Below, piece by piece: positions 1 through 7,943 of a stretch of 64,000 nucleotides of DNA. The stretch is from an uncultured Parafilimonas sp. GTDB lineage: Bacteria > Bacteroidota > Bacteroidia > Chitinophagales > Chitinophagaceae. Location of the stretch: assembly GCA_903882935.1 (NCBI GenBank), contig CAIRZB010000006.1:1-64000 (forward strand). The letters are read 5' to 3'. Position 1 is the stretch's first letter. Every line of letters begins with the position of its first letter. The position numbers and the translations under genes were made by a program. Below the pieces are notes generated by a model that did no database searches, had not been told where the DNA came from, and was given only the letters and a program-made list of their open reading frames with translations.

Positions 1-2
1 AC

Positions 3-125
3 GAATACCACTTCAGGTTCAACAGGAGAAATGCAATGGCGGGTACTTTTAATGCACTAATTGAACGTATGATGCAAGCCCCGCCTATACGTTTAGAAAA
101 TATTCAAAAACGAAGTGCGACCTAA
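3..125 (+). mobile_element. C-terminal end of an IS1595-family (ISXO2-like) transposase, cut by the window edge
   Basis: Frame 3 is open from the first base to a TAA at 123-125. It encodes about 40 residues that contain EYHFRFNRR followed by a basic helical tail. The [EF]xFRFNRR motif closes the DDE_Tnp_IS1595 domain in many ISXO2-like transposases (family knowledge). The catalytic part must lie to the left of the window. The next reading frame starts immediately after this stop, so the insertion-sequence end and its terminal inverted repeat must overlap or directly follow the transposase 3' end, roughly positions 100-140. The other end of the element is not visible, so no inverted repeat could be paired. 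Confidence 0.7.
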
Positions 126-347
126 GTGCTAATTCCTATTGGCAGTTTTAAAAACTGGATAAACCACCACCACCCTTTAAATAAAGAAGAATGGGTAAAA
201 CTTTTTAAAAAGCATTTTAAATTTACAGGCGGCGAAATTGTAAACGAGTTTTTAATGAGCAGCGGGTACCTACCGGGTGCGCATGATGAAAACTGTGCCG
301 TGTTTAAAAAAATAGTGCCCCTAAAACCTAAATGGATGGAGGGTTAA
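126..347 (+). pseudogene. 3' fragment of a DNA-3-methyladenine glycosylase I-like gene, apparently truncated by the IS element
   Basis: The 73-codon frame begins with a GTG directly after the transposase stop. From about residue 6 (GSFKNWI) it resembles the C-terminal third of Tag-type glycosylases: a GSF..W segment, a basic stretch ending FKFTGGEIVNEFLMS, then GYLPGAH..NC. Full-length family members have about 180-190 residues, so the catalytic N-terminal half is missing. The first few codons (126-140) may belong to the IS terminus rather than the gene. I infer that the gene was split by IS insertion. It could still be translated as a short peptide, but no glycosylase activity is expected. 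Family assignment is from remembered motif patterns and is moderately certain. Confidence 0.55.
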
Positions 348-418
348 TTACCGGCTTATTTGCAGTATATCGCCAATAATACCATACTCAACCATATAAT
401 TGCTAAACCAACTTTTAC

Positions 419-1678
419 ATGCGCTCAAGTAACATATATGTTTTATTGCTGGCGGTTAGCTTTATAGCTAATATTACAGCCAATTGCCAAACTAAAAAGC
501 CCTGCTTCTTGGTTATCTCTGACACCCATATTGACACTACCCTTGCCATTACCACTTACGGAAGTGAAACAGGCAAAGACCTATGGGCAGCCACTCTGCC
601 CAAATTAAAACAGGTTATCGCATCTGAAAAACCAAGTTTCATTATTTTGCTTGGCGACCTGCCTTGGCATGCCAAAAGAGACAGCCTGCCGCAGCTGGAA
701 AGTGCCAAAGCCAATACCGGCATTGTATTGCATGATCTGCGGGAACTTGCAGAAGCGGAAAAGATACCGCTGCTGTATACACCGGGCAACAACGATTCAC
801 AGGACGGCGACTATGCCTCTTTCACAGCCACCAATAAAAAAACACCGTTTTTTTTAGACAAGGGCCACGAGCAAGACTGGCCGATGATAGCCAACCGCAA
901 GGCCGCTATTGCCGACAGCTCAATAGTAGGCTTAGGCAGTTATTCGGCCTGGCCACTGGGCAAAAAAAGCAAATTGAGGGTAATAGTGCTTAACACTGTA
1001 ATATTCACCAAAAGTAAAAAGAACCAATATTCCTTGGAGCCCGGCAAGCAGCAGGCTGATGCGGCAGCCACAATGGCTTGGTTTGAGAAAGAGCTTGCGG
1101 CCTCTGCAGGAGAAGCCGTACTGGTAGCCATGCACGTACCCCCCGGGCAGGACAGTTACAACAACAGTGGCAACAATTTTTGGTCGCCTACGCTCACCTA
1201 TGGCACCAATACCATACTGGATACTTTTCTAAATCTTGTGGACACCTACAAGGCAAATATCATTGGCCTTTTGAGCAGCCATACCCATATGGATGCCATC
1301 AAGTTACTTACCAACCGCAGTAACCAATACACTAATTTCATCTTGTCGATACCCGCTATAACGCCCGACCACCAAAACAACCCCGCCATTAAGCTGGTAA
1401 ACTACAACCCCGACAATTTTACGTTGACAAATTTTACCACGCTGTACAACCCCATTAAAAACAATGGCATTACCGCGTGGGACAGCAGCTACACCTTTAA
1501 CAATGAGTTTCATTGCCCAGCGGGGCTAACATTACCTTATTATGTAAAAACGGAGTATGCGAAAGACACCAGCCTAAAGGTTTTTAAGCAATATGTACAG
1601 AACATTTATATGGTTAAAAGCCCACAACCGAATGTTAATAATATGACTATGGCAGTGAGGGTGCGGTACCAGAAGTAG
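419..1678 (+). CDS. Secreted calcineurin-like metallophosphoesterase (acid sphingomyelinase-like)
   Basis: The 419-residue protein starts with a hydrophobic signal peptide ending around AxC-Q (residues 1-24), so it is exported. The dinuclear metal-centre motifs appear in order: DTH (D35, H37), GD in LLGDLPWH, GNND (the GNHD block), H in AMHVPPG, and the closing HTH in SSHTHMD. This pattern and the length match the sphingomyelin phosphodiesterase-like branch of calcineurin-like phosphoesterases. Such enzymes hydrolyse phosphodiester or phosphomonoester bonds outside the cytoplasm; the substrate here cannot be told. It is monocistronic, with no same-strand neighbour close by. The ATG is the only sensible start because it gives the signal peptide. 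Confidence 0.85.
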   Translation: MRSSNIYVLLLAVSFIANITANCQTKKPCFLVISDTHIDTTLAITTYGSETGKDLWAATLPKLKQVIASEKPSFIILLGDLPWHAKRDSLPQLESAKANTGIVLHDLRELAEAEKIPLLYTPGNNDSQDGDYASFTATNKKTPFFLDKGHEQDWPMIANRKAAIADSSIVGLGSYSAWPLGKKSKLRVIVLNTVIFTKSKKNQYSLEPGKQQADAAATMAWFEKELAASAGEAVLVAMHVPPGQDSYNNSGNNFWSPTLTYGTNTILDTFLNLVDTYKANIIGLLSSHTHMDAIKLLTNRSNQYTNFILSIPAITPDHQNNPAIKLVNYNPDNFTLTNFTTLYNPIKNNGITAWDSSYTFNNEFHCPAGLTLPYYVKTEYAKDTSLKVFKQYVQNIYMVKSPQPNVNNMTMAVRVRYQK

Positions 1679-1712
1679 CGAGTAGAAGCGTACGTATCTA
1701 TGATTCTATCGT

Positions 1713-1954
1713 TCAATTTAATACCCGGCTTTCCAGGTACAATGTATCCGGGCCCATGTCCACATCATCATCCCAAACAACGGTACCCCAACATACATGG
1801 GCTTTTCTAAAAAAAAATCATCCCGCAATGCTTTAAAAACCCCCTTATCCAAATAAGGCTTCATATCAAATACCTTTTCTTCAGCATTAGTAAACCTTAT
1901 TACCAATTGATAGTCATTGGCCGGTGTTACTGTTTCTTCCCTTTGGTTTATCAT
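1713..1954 (-). pseudogene. DUF2442-like small protein, frameshifted in a G-run
   Basis: The frame from ATG 1954 gives residues like DYQLVIRFTNAEEKVFDMKPYLDKGVF, the start of a DUF2442 domain. After YVG the frame becomes non-family sequence and stops at 1718. The neighbouring frame carries the expected ending, GTVVWDDDVDMGPDTLYLES, and stops at 1713-1715. The switch falls at a run of four G (sense strand, near 1786-1790). One extra G would restore a continuous 80-residue protein. This is either a real one-base deletion or a sequencing error. DUF2442 genes are often paired with DUF4160 genes, and a DUF4160-like remnant lies just upstream here. Confidence 0.65.
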
Positions 1955-1960
1955 ACTACA

Positions 1961-2047
1961 TTATTTTAACGGCTCTAATCTAAATGGCTTTTCGCCACTT
2001 ACTGCTAATTTCCAGTTTTGCATTAAATCTCTTTGATATATTGCTAA
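1961..2047 (-). pseudogene. C-terminal remnant of a DUF4160-like protein
   Basis: About 28 codons on the minus strand end at TAA 1961-1963, seven bases before the DUF2442 start. They read LAIYQRDLMQNWKLAVSG then EKPFRLEPLK. The pattern h..(E)LmxNW.la..g..p...ePL is how DUF4160 proteins end (family knowledge). A stop codon immediately upstream (2048-2050) closes the frame and no start or N-terminal half is recognisable, so the gene is dead. Together with the frameshifted DUF2442 it looks like a decayed two-gene module. Confidence 0.5.
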
Positions 2048-2227
2048 TTAAAAAACAAATTTTAAAAAATGCACATACACGCCTCATAGTTTTCATCTAT
2101 CTCTTATAGAAAATCATAATCAATCTCTATTTCACAAACCCGCACCTTTGCACTGCATTCACACGGTTGCCATACTGCCATAATACGAAGCAAAATTTTA
2201 TTAACAGACTAAATAAAAAGTACATTT

Positions 2228-2797
2228 ATGAGCAACAGAGTATTATCAATCGGGAGCCCGTTCCCCGCGTTTAAGAAGAAAGCAGTAGTATCCATTGAAA
2301 AAGGTAAAGAGTTTACCGACATTACACTAGAAACCGCCACCGCGAAAGGCAAATGGACAGTGATGTTTTGGTGGCCAAAGGATTTTACCTTTGTTTGCCC
2401 CACAGAGATTGCCGAGTTTAACAAAAAGAGCAGTGATTTTGCCGACAGGGATGCAGTGTTGATTGGTGCTTCTACCGACAGCGAGTTTGTACACGCCGCC
2501 TGGAGAAGGGACCACGCCGATTTGCGCCACCTTAAGTTTCCTATGTTGGCCGATACTTCAAAAAGCCTGGCTGAAGAATTAGGCATTTTAGATGCCGAGG
2601 AGAAAATTGCTTACCGTGCTACTTTTATTGTTGACCCACAAGGTATTGTACGTTGGGTTAGCGTGTACGACCTTAGCGTAGGCCGTAGCGTGCAGGAAGT
2701 GATACGCGTATTGGACGCGTTACAAACCGACGAGCTTTGCCCTTGCAACTGGAGCAAAGGCGAGGAAACGTTAACCACACAGTTGAGCTTGAATTAA
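2228..2797 (+). CDS. ahpC: Peroxiredoxin, AhpC type
   Basis: The 189-residue protein is a typical 2-Cys peroxiredoxin. The peroxidatic cysteine is C57 in DFTFVCPTE, preceded by the WWPKDF strand. The resolving cysteine lies in ELCPCNW (C171/C173), a C-terminal motif seen in the mycobacterial-type AhpC that works with AhpD rather than AhpF. It reduces hydrogen peroxide, organic hydroperoxides and peroxynitrite in the cytoplasm. The next gene downstream is an AhpD homologue, which fits that electron route. Start ATG at 2228 follows an A-rich leader without a clear Shine-Dalgarno. I see no recognisable OxyR site in the upstream 250 bases. Confidence 0.92.
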   Translation: MSNRVLSIGSPFPAFKKKAVVSIEKGKEFTDITLETATAKGKWTVMFWWPKDFTFVCPTEIAEFNKKSSDFADRDAVLIGASTDSEFVHAAWRRDHADLRHLKFPMLADTSKSLAEELGILDAEEKIAYRATFIVDPQGIVRWVSVYDLSVGRSVQEVIRVLDALQTDELCPCNWSKGEETLTTQLSLN

Positions 2798-2843
2798 TTC
2801 ACACGCAAACACCGTTTTACAATTCGGATAAATTTTGGTAACC

Positions 2844-2881
2844 CTTCGCTGTTGTTGATGTTTTCACCAACAACGGCGAAG
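2844..2881 (+). promoter_or_regulatory. Stable hairpin between ahpC and ahpD
   Basis: Arms 2844-2857 (CTTCGCTGTTGTTG) and 2868-2881 (CAACAACGGCGAAG) pair over 14 positions with a single G-U/T pair, around a 10-nt loop. No T-run follows, so it is a poor intrinsic terminator. It may be a processing or stability element that sets the ahpC:ahpD ratio (inference). Confidence 0.5.
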
Positions 2882-2912
2882 CAAACCACAACGGTGTTTA
2901 AAAATTACTTTT

Positions 2913-3512
2913 ATGAGCACAGCTATTGTAATTGAAAATGAAACATTCAACAACCTACTAAGCGATTTGAAGCTGGAAGGATATACCCCTTCAGACAATG
3001 CGCAGGTACTCTTAAATAACGAAGCCAAGTACATTAAGGACCTTAAGATAAACACGGGCAATGTTTTAAACAACACCCAGTACCTTAACCGCAAAGAGGC
3101 GGTGCTGTTGGCTTTGGCCACCGCGGTTAACGAAAAGTACAAGCCGTTAACGGAATCCTTTACACAATTGGCAGCGGAAGCAGGTGCCACGCAGGCCGAA
3201 ATTGCAGAAATTGTGGCATTGGTATCGCTCATGAACACCAATAACGTGTTTTACCGTTTCCGCCATTTTATGCAGAAGGAGTTTTACAGCAACCAACCGG
3301 CGGGCATAAAAATGAGCATCATGGTAAACCCGGTGTTGGGCAAGGAGTTTTTTGAGTTGGCAAGCATTGTTGTTTCCGCATTAAACGGTTGCGAAATGTG
3401 CGTTACCAGCCATGAACAATCTGTACTTAACCATGGCGGCACCCAGCAAAAAATATTTGAAGCCGTTAAGCTTGGTGCTGTTATTAAAGGGCTTATCACC
3501 ATATTGGCATAA
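2913..3512 (+). CDS. ahpD: AhpD-like alkylhydroperoxidase / carboxymuconolactone decarboxylase family protein
   Basis: The 199-residue all-helical protein carries the AhpD redox motif near its C-terminus: C160-E-M-C163 followed by S-H167-E, i.e. the CxxC...H proton-relay signature. AhpD hands electrons from dihydrolipoyl carriers to AhpC, and has weak peroxidase activity itself. It lies 115 bp downstream of ahpC on the same strand with a hairpin between them, so the two probably form an operon. Two CMD-like halves are expected; only the second half has the cysteines, as in mycobacterial AhpD. The gene ends in front of a strong terminator. Confidence 0.88.
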   Translation: MSTAIVIENETFNNLLSDLKLEGYTPSDNAQVLLNNEAKYIKDLKINTGNVLNNTQYLNRKEAVLLALATAVNEKYKPLTESFTQLAAEAGATQAEIAEIVALVSLMNTNNVFYRFRHFMQKEFYSNQPAGIKMSIMVNPVLGKEFFELASIVVSALNGCEMCVTSHEQSVLNHGGTQQKIFEAVKLGAVIKGLITILA

Positions 3513-3538
3513 ACCCCCATTTCATCTGAGAGTCACAT

Positions 3539-3575
3539 GTAAAAAGCCTCCCGATTAATTTGGGAGGCTTTTTAC
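3539..3575. terminator. Bidirectional intrinsic terminator between ahpD and the YceI gene
   Basis: The sequence forms a 14-bp perfect stem, GTAAAAAGCCTCCC paired with GGGAGGCTTTTTAC, with a 9-nt AT-rich loop. A-tract and T-tract on the two sides allow it to stop transcription from both convergent genes. Confidence 0.9.
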
Positions 3576-3643
3576 ATTTTTCACGCAGCGGAACAACATA
3601 AATGCCACGCCGCAAAGCAATTGAAATGGACATTGAGGCAACG

Positions 3644-4195
3644 CTATTTTTTGGAAACAGGCACATTTAACGTAACGTCAAAATCATCCCCCACTAAAAA
3701 GCCCATCATATTGCCATTAATACCAAAGTCCTTGCGGTTTACTTTAAAACTGCCTGCAAAATTGGCTTTATTGGCCAGTTGACTGAAATTGAATGGTATT
3801 TGTATTTGCTTTTTAACCCCATGCAGCTCCAGCATACCTGTTACCATGTATAACGCCCCATTTTTGGCGAAAGCGGTAGAAGTAAATTTTATTTGCGGGT
3901 ATTTGGCTGCGTCAAACCAACTATCACCCTTGGCATGTTTATCTTTAGTGGTATTGCCGGTTTTTATGGTATTTACATCAACCACCACATCAATCTTCGC
4001 GTTTGCCAAATTATCCTTGTCAAATATAACGGTACCGGCCAGACCCGAAAAAGTGCCTTCGGCTTTTTTACCCGAAAACCGAATAGAATAATTGGGGTCT
4101 ACATTAAAGTTACCCTCTAGCACTGTAAATGCAAACAGTATGCATGCCGCAAAAGCGCAAATAATAATTTTAAATTTTCTGTTCATTTTCTTCAT
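3644..4195 (-). CDS. YceI-family periplasmic protein (lipocalin-like)
   Basis: About 183 residues from the ATG at 4195; an upstream TTG at 4240 is possible but gives extra residues before the signal peptide. Residues 1-25 form a hydrophobic signal segment. The rest is the YceI beta-barrel: YSIRFSGKKAEGTFSGL near the start, a VDVNTIKTGN strand, FDAAKYPQIKFTST, LELHGVKKQIQIPF, and FKVNRKDFGING. YceI proteins bind isoprenoid or lipid-like molecules in a hydrophobic pocket. The role here is unknown. It is a single gene, convergent with ahpD, sharing the terminator. Confidence 0.85.
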   Translation of the reverse strand: MKKMNRKFKIIICAFAACILFAFTVLEGNFNVDPNYSIRFSGKKAEGTFSGLAGTVIFDKDNLANAKIDVVVDVNTIKTGNTTKDKHAKGDSWFDAAKYPQIKFTSTAFAKNGALYMVTGMLELHGVKKQIQIPFNFSQLANKANFAGSFKVNRKDFGINGNMMGFLVGDDFDVTLNVPVSKK

Positions 4196-4240
4196 TTTAA
4201 TTTTCAACCGTTCAACAAAACCATTGCTGCAATAGATCAA

Positions 4241-4771
4241 TAACCCTTCATTACCCTGTTAATTACTCCTTACTGGGCCGTATTATTAAGCGCTGGGCTG
4301 GGTCGTTCGTCATAAAACTCAACAGCCAGTTAAAGCATAACTTGGCTTTGTTTCTAAAGCCTACTATTGGTATAATATGTGTTAACTATCACGTAAGCCA
4401 TGCCCAAAAAACCCTTTTAAAAGGCATTGTCAACATAGCACCTTAATAGCCAAAGTAAAAGGCGATAAATCTTATCAACCAATCAAACCACCACCCCGTT
4501 TTGCCAGCTAATGCCTTAGCAAGGTTAATACCAGCAAAGCCCCCGCCAAGTATTACTATTTTAATGCTAACAATGCCTACATGTACATTAAACCCGGCCT
4601 TTGCAGCAAAGCCCAACTGCACCAATGCCGCCGTACAACACAATAATCCATAACACAACAGTAACCAATGTAAGACAGCAATTGTTTACTATTCCACTGC
4701 CTGCAGCAAAGCCCGGGGAATACATTAACGGTTTGGTCAACACCAACGCTAGCCAAACACATCTACATGTT
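4241..4771. other. 530-bp gene-poor spacer upstream of YceI and downstream of the RND pump
   Basis: No complete gene is supported. It contains a probable NAD(P)/FAD-oxidoreductase N-terminal remnant (about 4443-4574, minus strand). It also holds two similar stretches with GCAGCAAAGCCC at about 4604 and 4700, the first part of an imperfect CTTTGC/GCAAAG palindrome. The short open frames across it have no recognisable domains. Confidence 0.5.
4443..4574 (-). pseudogene. N-terminal fragment of an NDH-2-like NAD(P)/FAD oxidoreductase
   Basis: The minus strand encodes SIKIVILGGGFAGINLAKAL followed by AGKTG. This is the beta-alpha-beta Rossmann start (GxGxxG as GGGFAG) that opens type II NADH dehydrogenases and related flavoproteins. 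The expected continuation (TLVDKxNYH...PLLYQV) is missing in this frame, although a neighbouring frame contains LVDKIY, which suggests a frameshift before decay. Only about 25 residues are convincing. No ATG precedes the match. The rest of a roughly 420-residue enzyme is absent, so this is a degraded fragment. Confidence 0.45.
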
Positions 4772-7700
4772 TTAAAGCACTGCTGATTGTTGTGGCACCA
4801 CGGGTTCCTTTTTGGGAAACCACTGCCTACATTTGTCGGCAATCCTATCCACGGTGTAGTATACCATGGGCACTACAAAAACGGTAAGGCAAAGGCTGGT
4901 GCTAAGGCCGCCTATAATTACCCAGGCAAGGCCGTTTTTCCATTCACTACCCGCTGCGGTTGAGGTGGCTATGGGCAGCATGCCTATCACCATGGCCATG
5001 GTGGTCATTAGTATGGGGCGCAACCTTTCCCTGCCGGCCTCAACCAAGGCCTGCCAGGTGGTATCGCCGTGTTCTTTGCGGTGGTTGGCAAAATCAACAA
5101 TCAAAATGGCATTTTTAGCCACAAGGCCCAACAGCATGATCATACCCAATATGGTGAAAATACTCATGGACGATTTGGTGAGTGCCAGAATAATGAAGAC
5201 ACCTATAAATGCTACAGGGATAGAAAACAATACTACAAGCGGATATATGAAATTGTTATACAGTGCCACCATTACCAAATACATTAATATGATAGCTGCT
5301 ACAATGGCCATGCCCATCGCGCCGAATGAATCGCCTTGGCGCTCAATGTCGCCGCTCCAACGCAGGTCAATACCGGCTGGCAACGGCTTTTCTACCAGCG
5401 ATTTTTTTATTTCATCGGCCACAACACCCGCTGTAATACCCAGCACATCACTTTTTACCGTAACGGAGGTGCGGCGGTCTTTGCGCTCCAGCACGCTGGG
5501 CCCGCTGCCTTGCACCACATCTGCAAACTGCGACAACTTTATTAACTGCCCACTTGGGTTTACAAAAGCTATGTTCTTAACGTCTTCTACGTTGTGCTTG
5601 TCAAAATCGTCGTACTTAACCCGTATGTCGTACTCGTTTGTACCCACCCGGTATTTTGCATCATCGTTGCCTGCGTAAGCATTTTGCAATACGGCCCCCA
5701 CCTGGTTTATGTTTAGCCCGAGCTGGCTCATCTTCTCGCGGTTAATATTTACTTCCACCTCAGGGTTGCCGTCTTCCACTGTTAGTTTTACGTTAATGGC
5801 ACCGGGTATAGCCTTAATGCGTTGTTTAAGCTCGTTGGCGGTTGCCATTAGCTGGGTGGCATTTTCGCCGTTCAACACTATTTGTATAGGCTCCCCGCTG
5901 TTTATCATGCTAACCATGGTAGGGCTTACTTTTACGCCGGCAAAGTGTTTGGCAACATCCTCGCTCTTTTGCAGCATTAGCTTTTCGGTGGGTAGGGTAC
6001 GTTCCTTTTTGTCAACAAGCGTAACGGTAAGCTCCGACTTGTAATCTGAGCCCACACCTGCTACCAGCGACGAGGTACTTGAACCTGACACGTTGCTAAA
6101 AATGGTGGTAACATCCGGCTGTTGGCGCAAATAGGCTTCAATTTCGTTGGTTCGTACATTATTTTGCTTAACGGTGGTTGTTTTATCATATTCAAGTGCC
6201 AGCCTAAACTGCCCTTTGTCACTTTGGGTAACAAACTCGTTGCCTATCACACCCATTTTTACTACCTGGCCGGTTAAAACAAATAACAGTATAACAAACC
6301 CAGTCATTATTAACTTGTGGCTAAGCACCCATTTAAGCGCGTTGGTGTACCAATTGGTTAACGCTGTTATCAGTTTTTCAAAAACAATCAGCGGTTTGTC
6401 CTGCAATTTTCTGGGGTTAAGTATGCTTACCTTGCCAAAGCGGGACGCCAGCCATGGTGTAAGCGTATAACAAACAAACAAGCTTAATAACGTAGCCACC
6501 ACAATAGTGGACGAGTAAGCACGCAGAATGGAGCCGATGCTATTTTGTATCAAGCACAGGGGGCCGAATACCACCACATCCACCATGGTGATGGCTACTG
6601 CTGAGAAGCCAATCTCCTTGCGGCCGTCAAGCGCGGCAGTACGTTTGTCTTTGCCCATAGCCAAGTGGCGGTGGATATTCTCCAGCACCACAATACTGTC
6701 ATCCACCAATATGCCAATCACCAACGATAGGCCAAGCAGAGTCATTAAATTAAGCGTGTAGCCGAACAAATACATGGCGATAAATGTGGAAATAAGCGAA
6801 GTGGGTATGGCCACCAACACAATCAGCGAGTCGCGGATACTATGCAGGAACAGCAACATGATTACAGCCACCAGTACCACCGCCAACATAAGGTCTTCCA
6901 CCACGCCGTTGGCTGCATCCAGTGTATAATCCGCCGTGTCATCGGCAATCACAAATTTCACGCCGTTAGCGGCATACCGCTTTTCAACTTGCGTAATTTT
7001 TTCTTTTATCTGTTTGCTTATGGCCACAGCGTTGGCATCCCCTTGTTTTTTTATCAATAAGCCTATGCCGTTTTGCCCGTTGTAGCGGAATACGCTGCTG
7101 GCATCTTTTGTAATATCGGCCACGCTCGCCACATCGCTGAGTCTTATGGGGCTACCCGCTGCAGGCAAACCAACAACCAAATTGTTCAATTCGGAAACAG
7201 AACTGTATTTGCCCGAAAGGCGGACCGTCATTTGGCCCATCGTTTCAGATTTAACCTTGCCTGCCGGGAATTCCTGGTTGCCATTGGCCACCGCAGTTGT
7301 AACGTTTAAAATGGAAAGACCGTAATAATCAAGCTTGTCTTTGTTAATGTTCACCTGTATCTCCCGCTCTTGGCCACCAATCAATGTAATTTCGCCCACA
7401 CCCGGCACCTGTTGGAACAATGGGTTTATTTGGTTTTTGATGATGTCATAAAAGGCGGCGTTATCCAACGATGAAGTGGCCATTAACTGCATAATCGGCT
7501 GGTCGCTGGGGGTTACCTTGGATATGTTGGGCGATTTAACATCTGTGGGAAAATCACCCATGATGTTGTTAATCTTCCGTTGTACGTCCTGCTGTTTTTG
7601 GTTTATGTCGCTGCCGGTGTTAAATTCCGCAGTAATAATCGATGTGCCCTCCAATGATTGGGATGTGATTGTTTTTATGGCATCTATCGAACTTAGTTGG

Positions 7701-7906
7701 TCCTCAATTTTTTTGGTTACCGTTCGTTCAACATTGGCGGGTGCCGCACCAGGGTAACGGGTTGTTACCACAAGCACGGGGTTAGATATATCGGGCAAAA
7801 GCTCGTAGCTTAATTGCTTGTAGCAAAAAAGGCCGCCACCAATCAATACGGTAAAGATGACAATGATGAGGGAAGGCCTTTTTATGGCTATTTCTGTTAG
7901 TGACAT
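4772..7906 (-). CDS. RND multidrug efflux pump permease (AcrB/MexB-like, HAE1 family)
   Basis: The 1044-residue length is that of AcrB-type pumps. The N-terminal TM1 (about residues 13-33) is followed by the porter-domain signature with YPGAAPANVE. A TM bundle at about 335-540 contains the DD proton-relay pair in GILVDDSIVVLENI (about residue 400). A second porter half follows, then the C-terminal TM bundle with the relay lysine in LVAKNAILIVDFA (about 933). It exports hydrophobic compounds across the envelope using the proton gradient, together with the adaptor and TolC-like genes immediately upstream. It is the last gene of a TetR-controlled operon; 37 bp separate it from the adaptor. Substrates cannot be predicted. 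Confidence 0.95.
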   Translation of the reverse strand: MSLTEIAIKRPSLIIVIFTVLIGGGLFCYKQLSYELLPDISNPVLVVTTRYPGAAPANVERTVTKKIEDQLSSIDAIKTITSQSLEGTSIITAEFNTGSDINQKQQDVQRKINNIMGDFPTDVKSPNISKVTPSDQPIMQLMATSSLDNAAFYDIIKNQINPLFQQVPGVGEITLIGGQEREIQVNINKDKLDYYGLSILNVTTAVANGNQEFPAGKVKSETMGQMTVRLSGKYSSVSELNNLVVGLPAAGSPIRLSDVASVADITKDASSVFRYNGQNGIGLLIKKQGDANAVAISKQIKEKITQVEKRYAANGVKFVIADDTADYTLDAANGVVEDLMLAVVLVAVIMLLFLHSIRDSLIVLVAIPTSLISTFIAMYLFGYTLNLMTLLGLSLVIGILVDDSIVVLENIHRHLAMGKDKRTAALDGRKEIGFSAVAITMVDVVVFGPLCLIQNSIGSILRAYSSTIVVATLLSLFVCYTLTPWLASRFGKVSILNPRKLQDKPLIVFEKLITALTNWYTNALKWVLSHKLIMTGFVILLFVLTGQVVKMGVIGNEFVTQSDKGQFRLALEYDKTTTVKQNNVRTNEIEAYLRQQPDVTTIFSNVSGSSTSSLVAGVGSDYKSELTVTLVDKKERTLPTEKLMLQKSEDVAKHFAGVKVSPTMVSMINSGEPIQIVLNGENATQLMATANELKQRIKAIPGAINVKLTVEDGNPEVEVNINREKMSQLGLNINQVGAVLQNAYAGNDDAKYRVGTNEYDIRVKYDDFDKHNVEDVKNIAFVNPSGQLIKLSQFADVVQGSGPSVLERKDRRTSVTVKSDVLGITAGVVADEIKKSLVEKPLPAGIDLRWSGDIERQGDSFGAMGMAIVAAIILMYLVMVALYNNFIYPLVVLFSIPVAFIGVFIILALTKSSMSIFTILGMIMLLGLVAKNAILIVDFANHRKEHGDTTWQALVEAGRERLRPILMTTMAMVIGMLPIATSTAAGSEWKNGLAWVIIGGLSTSLCLTVFVVPMVYYTVDRIADKCRQWFPKKEPVVPQQSAVL

Positions 7907-7943
7907 GGTAATGAATTTTATTGTTTACAATAGGTACTGCCTT

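Noticed and set aside
4588-4842. Open frames of 60-84 codons in the spacer beside the RND pump
   Set aside because: They are cysteine-rich low-quality translations without family features; only the Rossmann-like fragment at 4443-4574 is retained.
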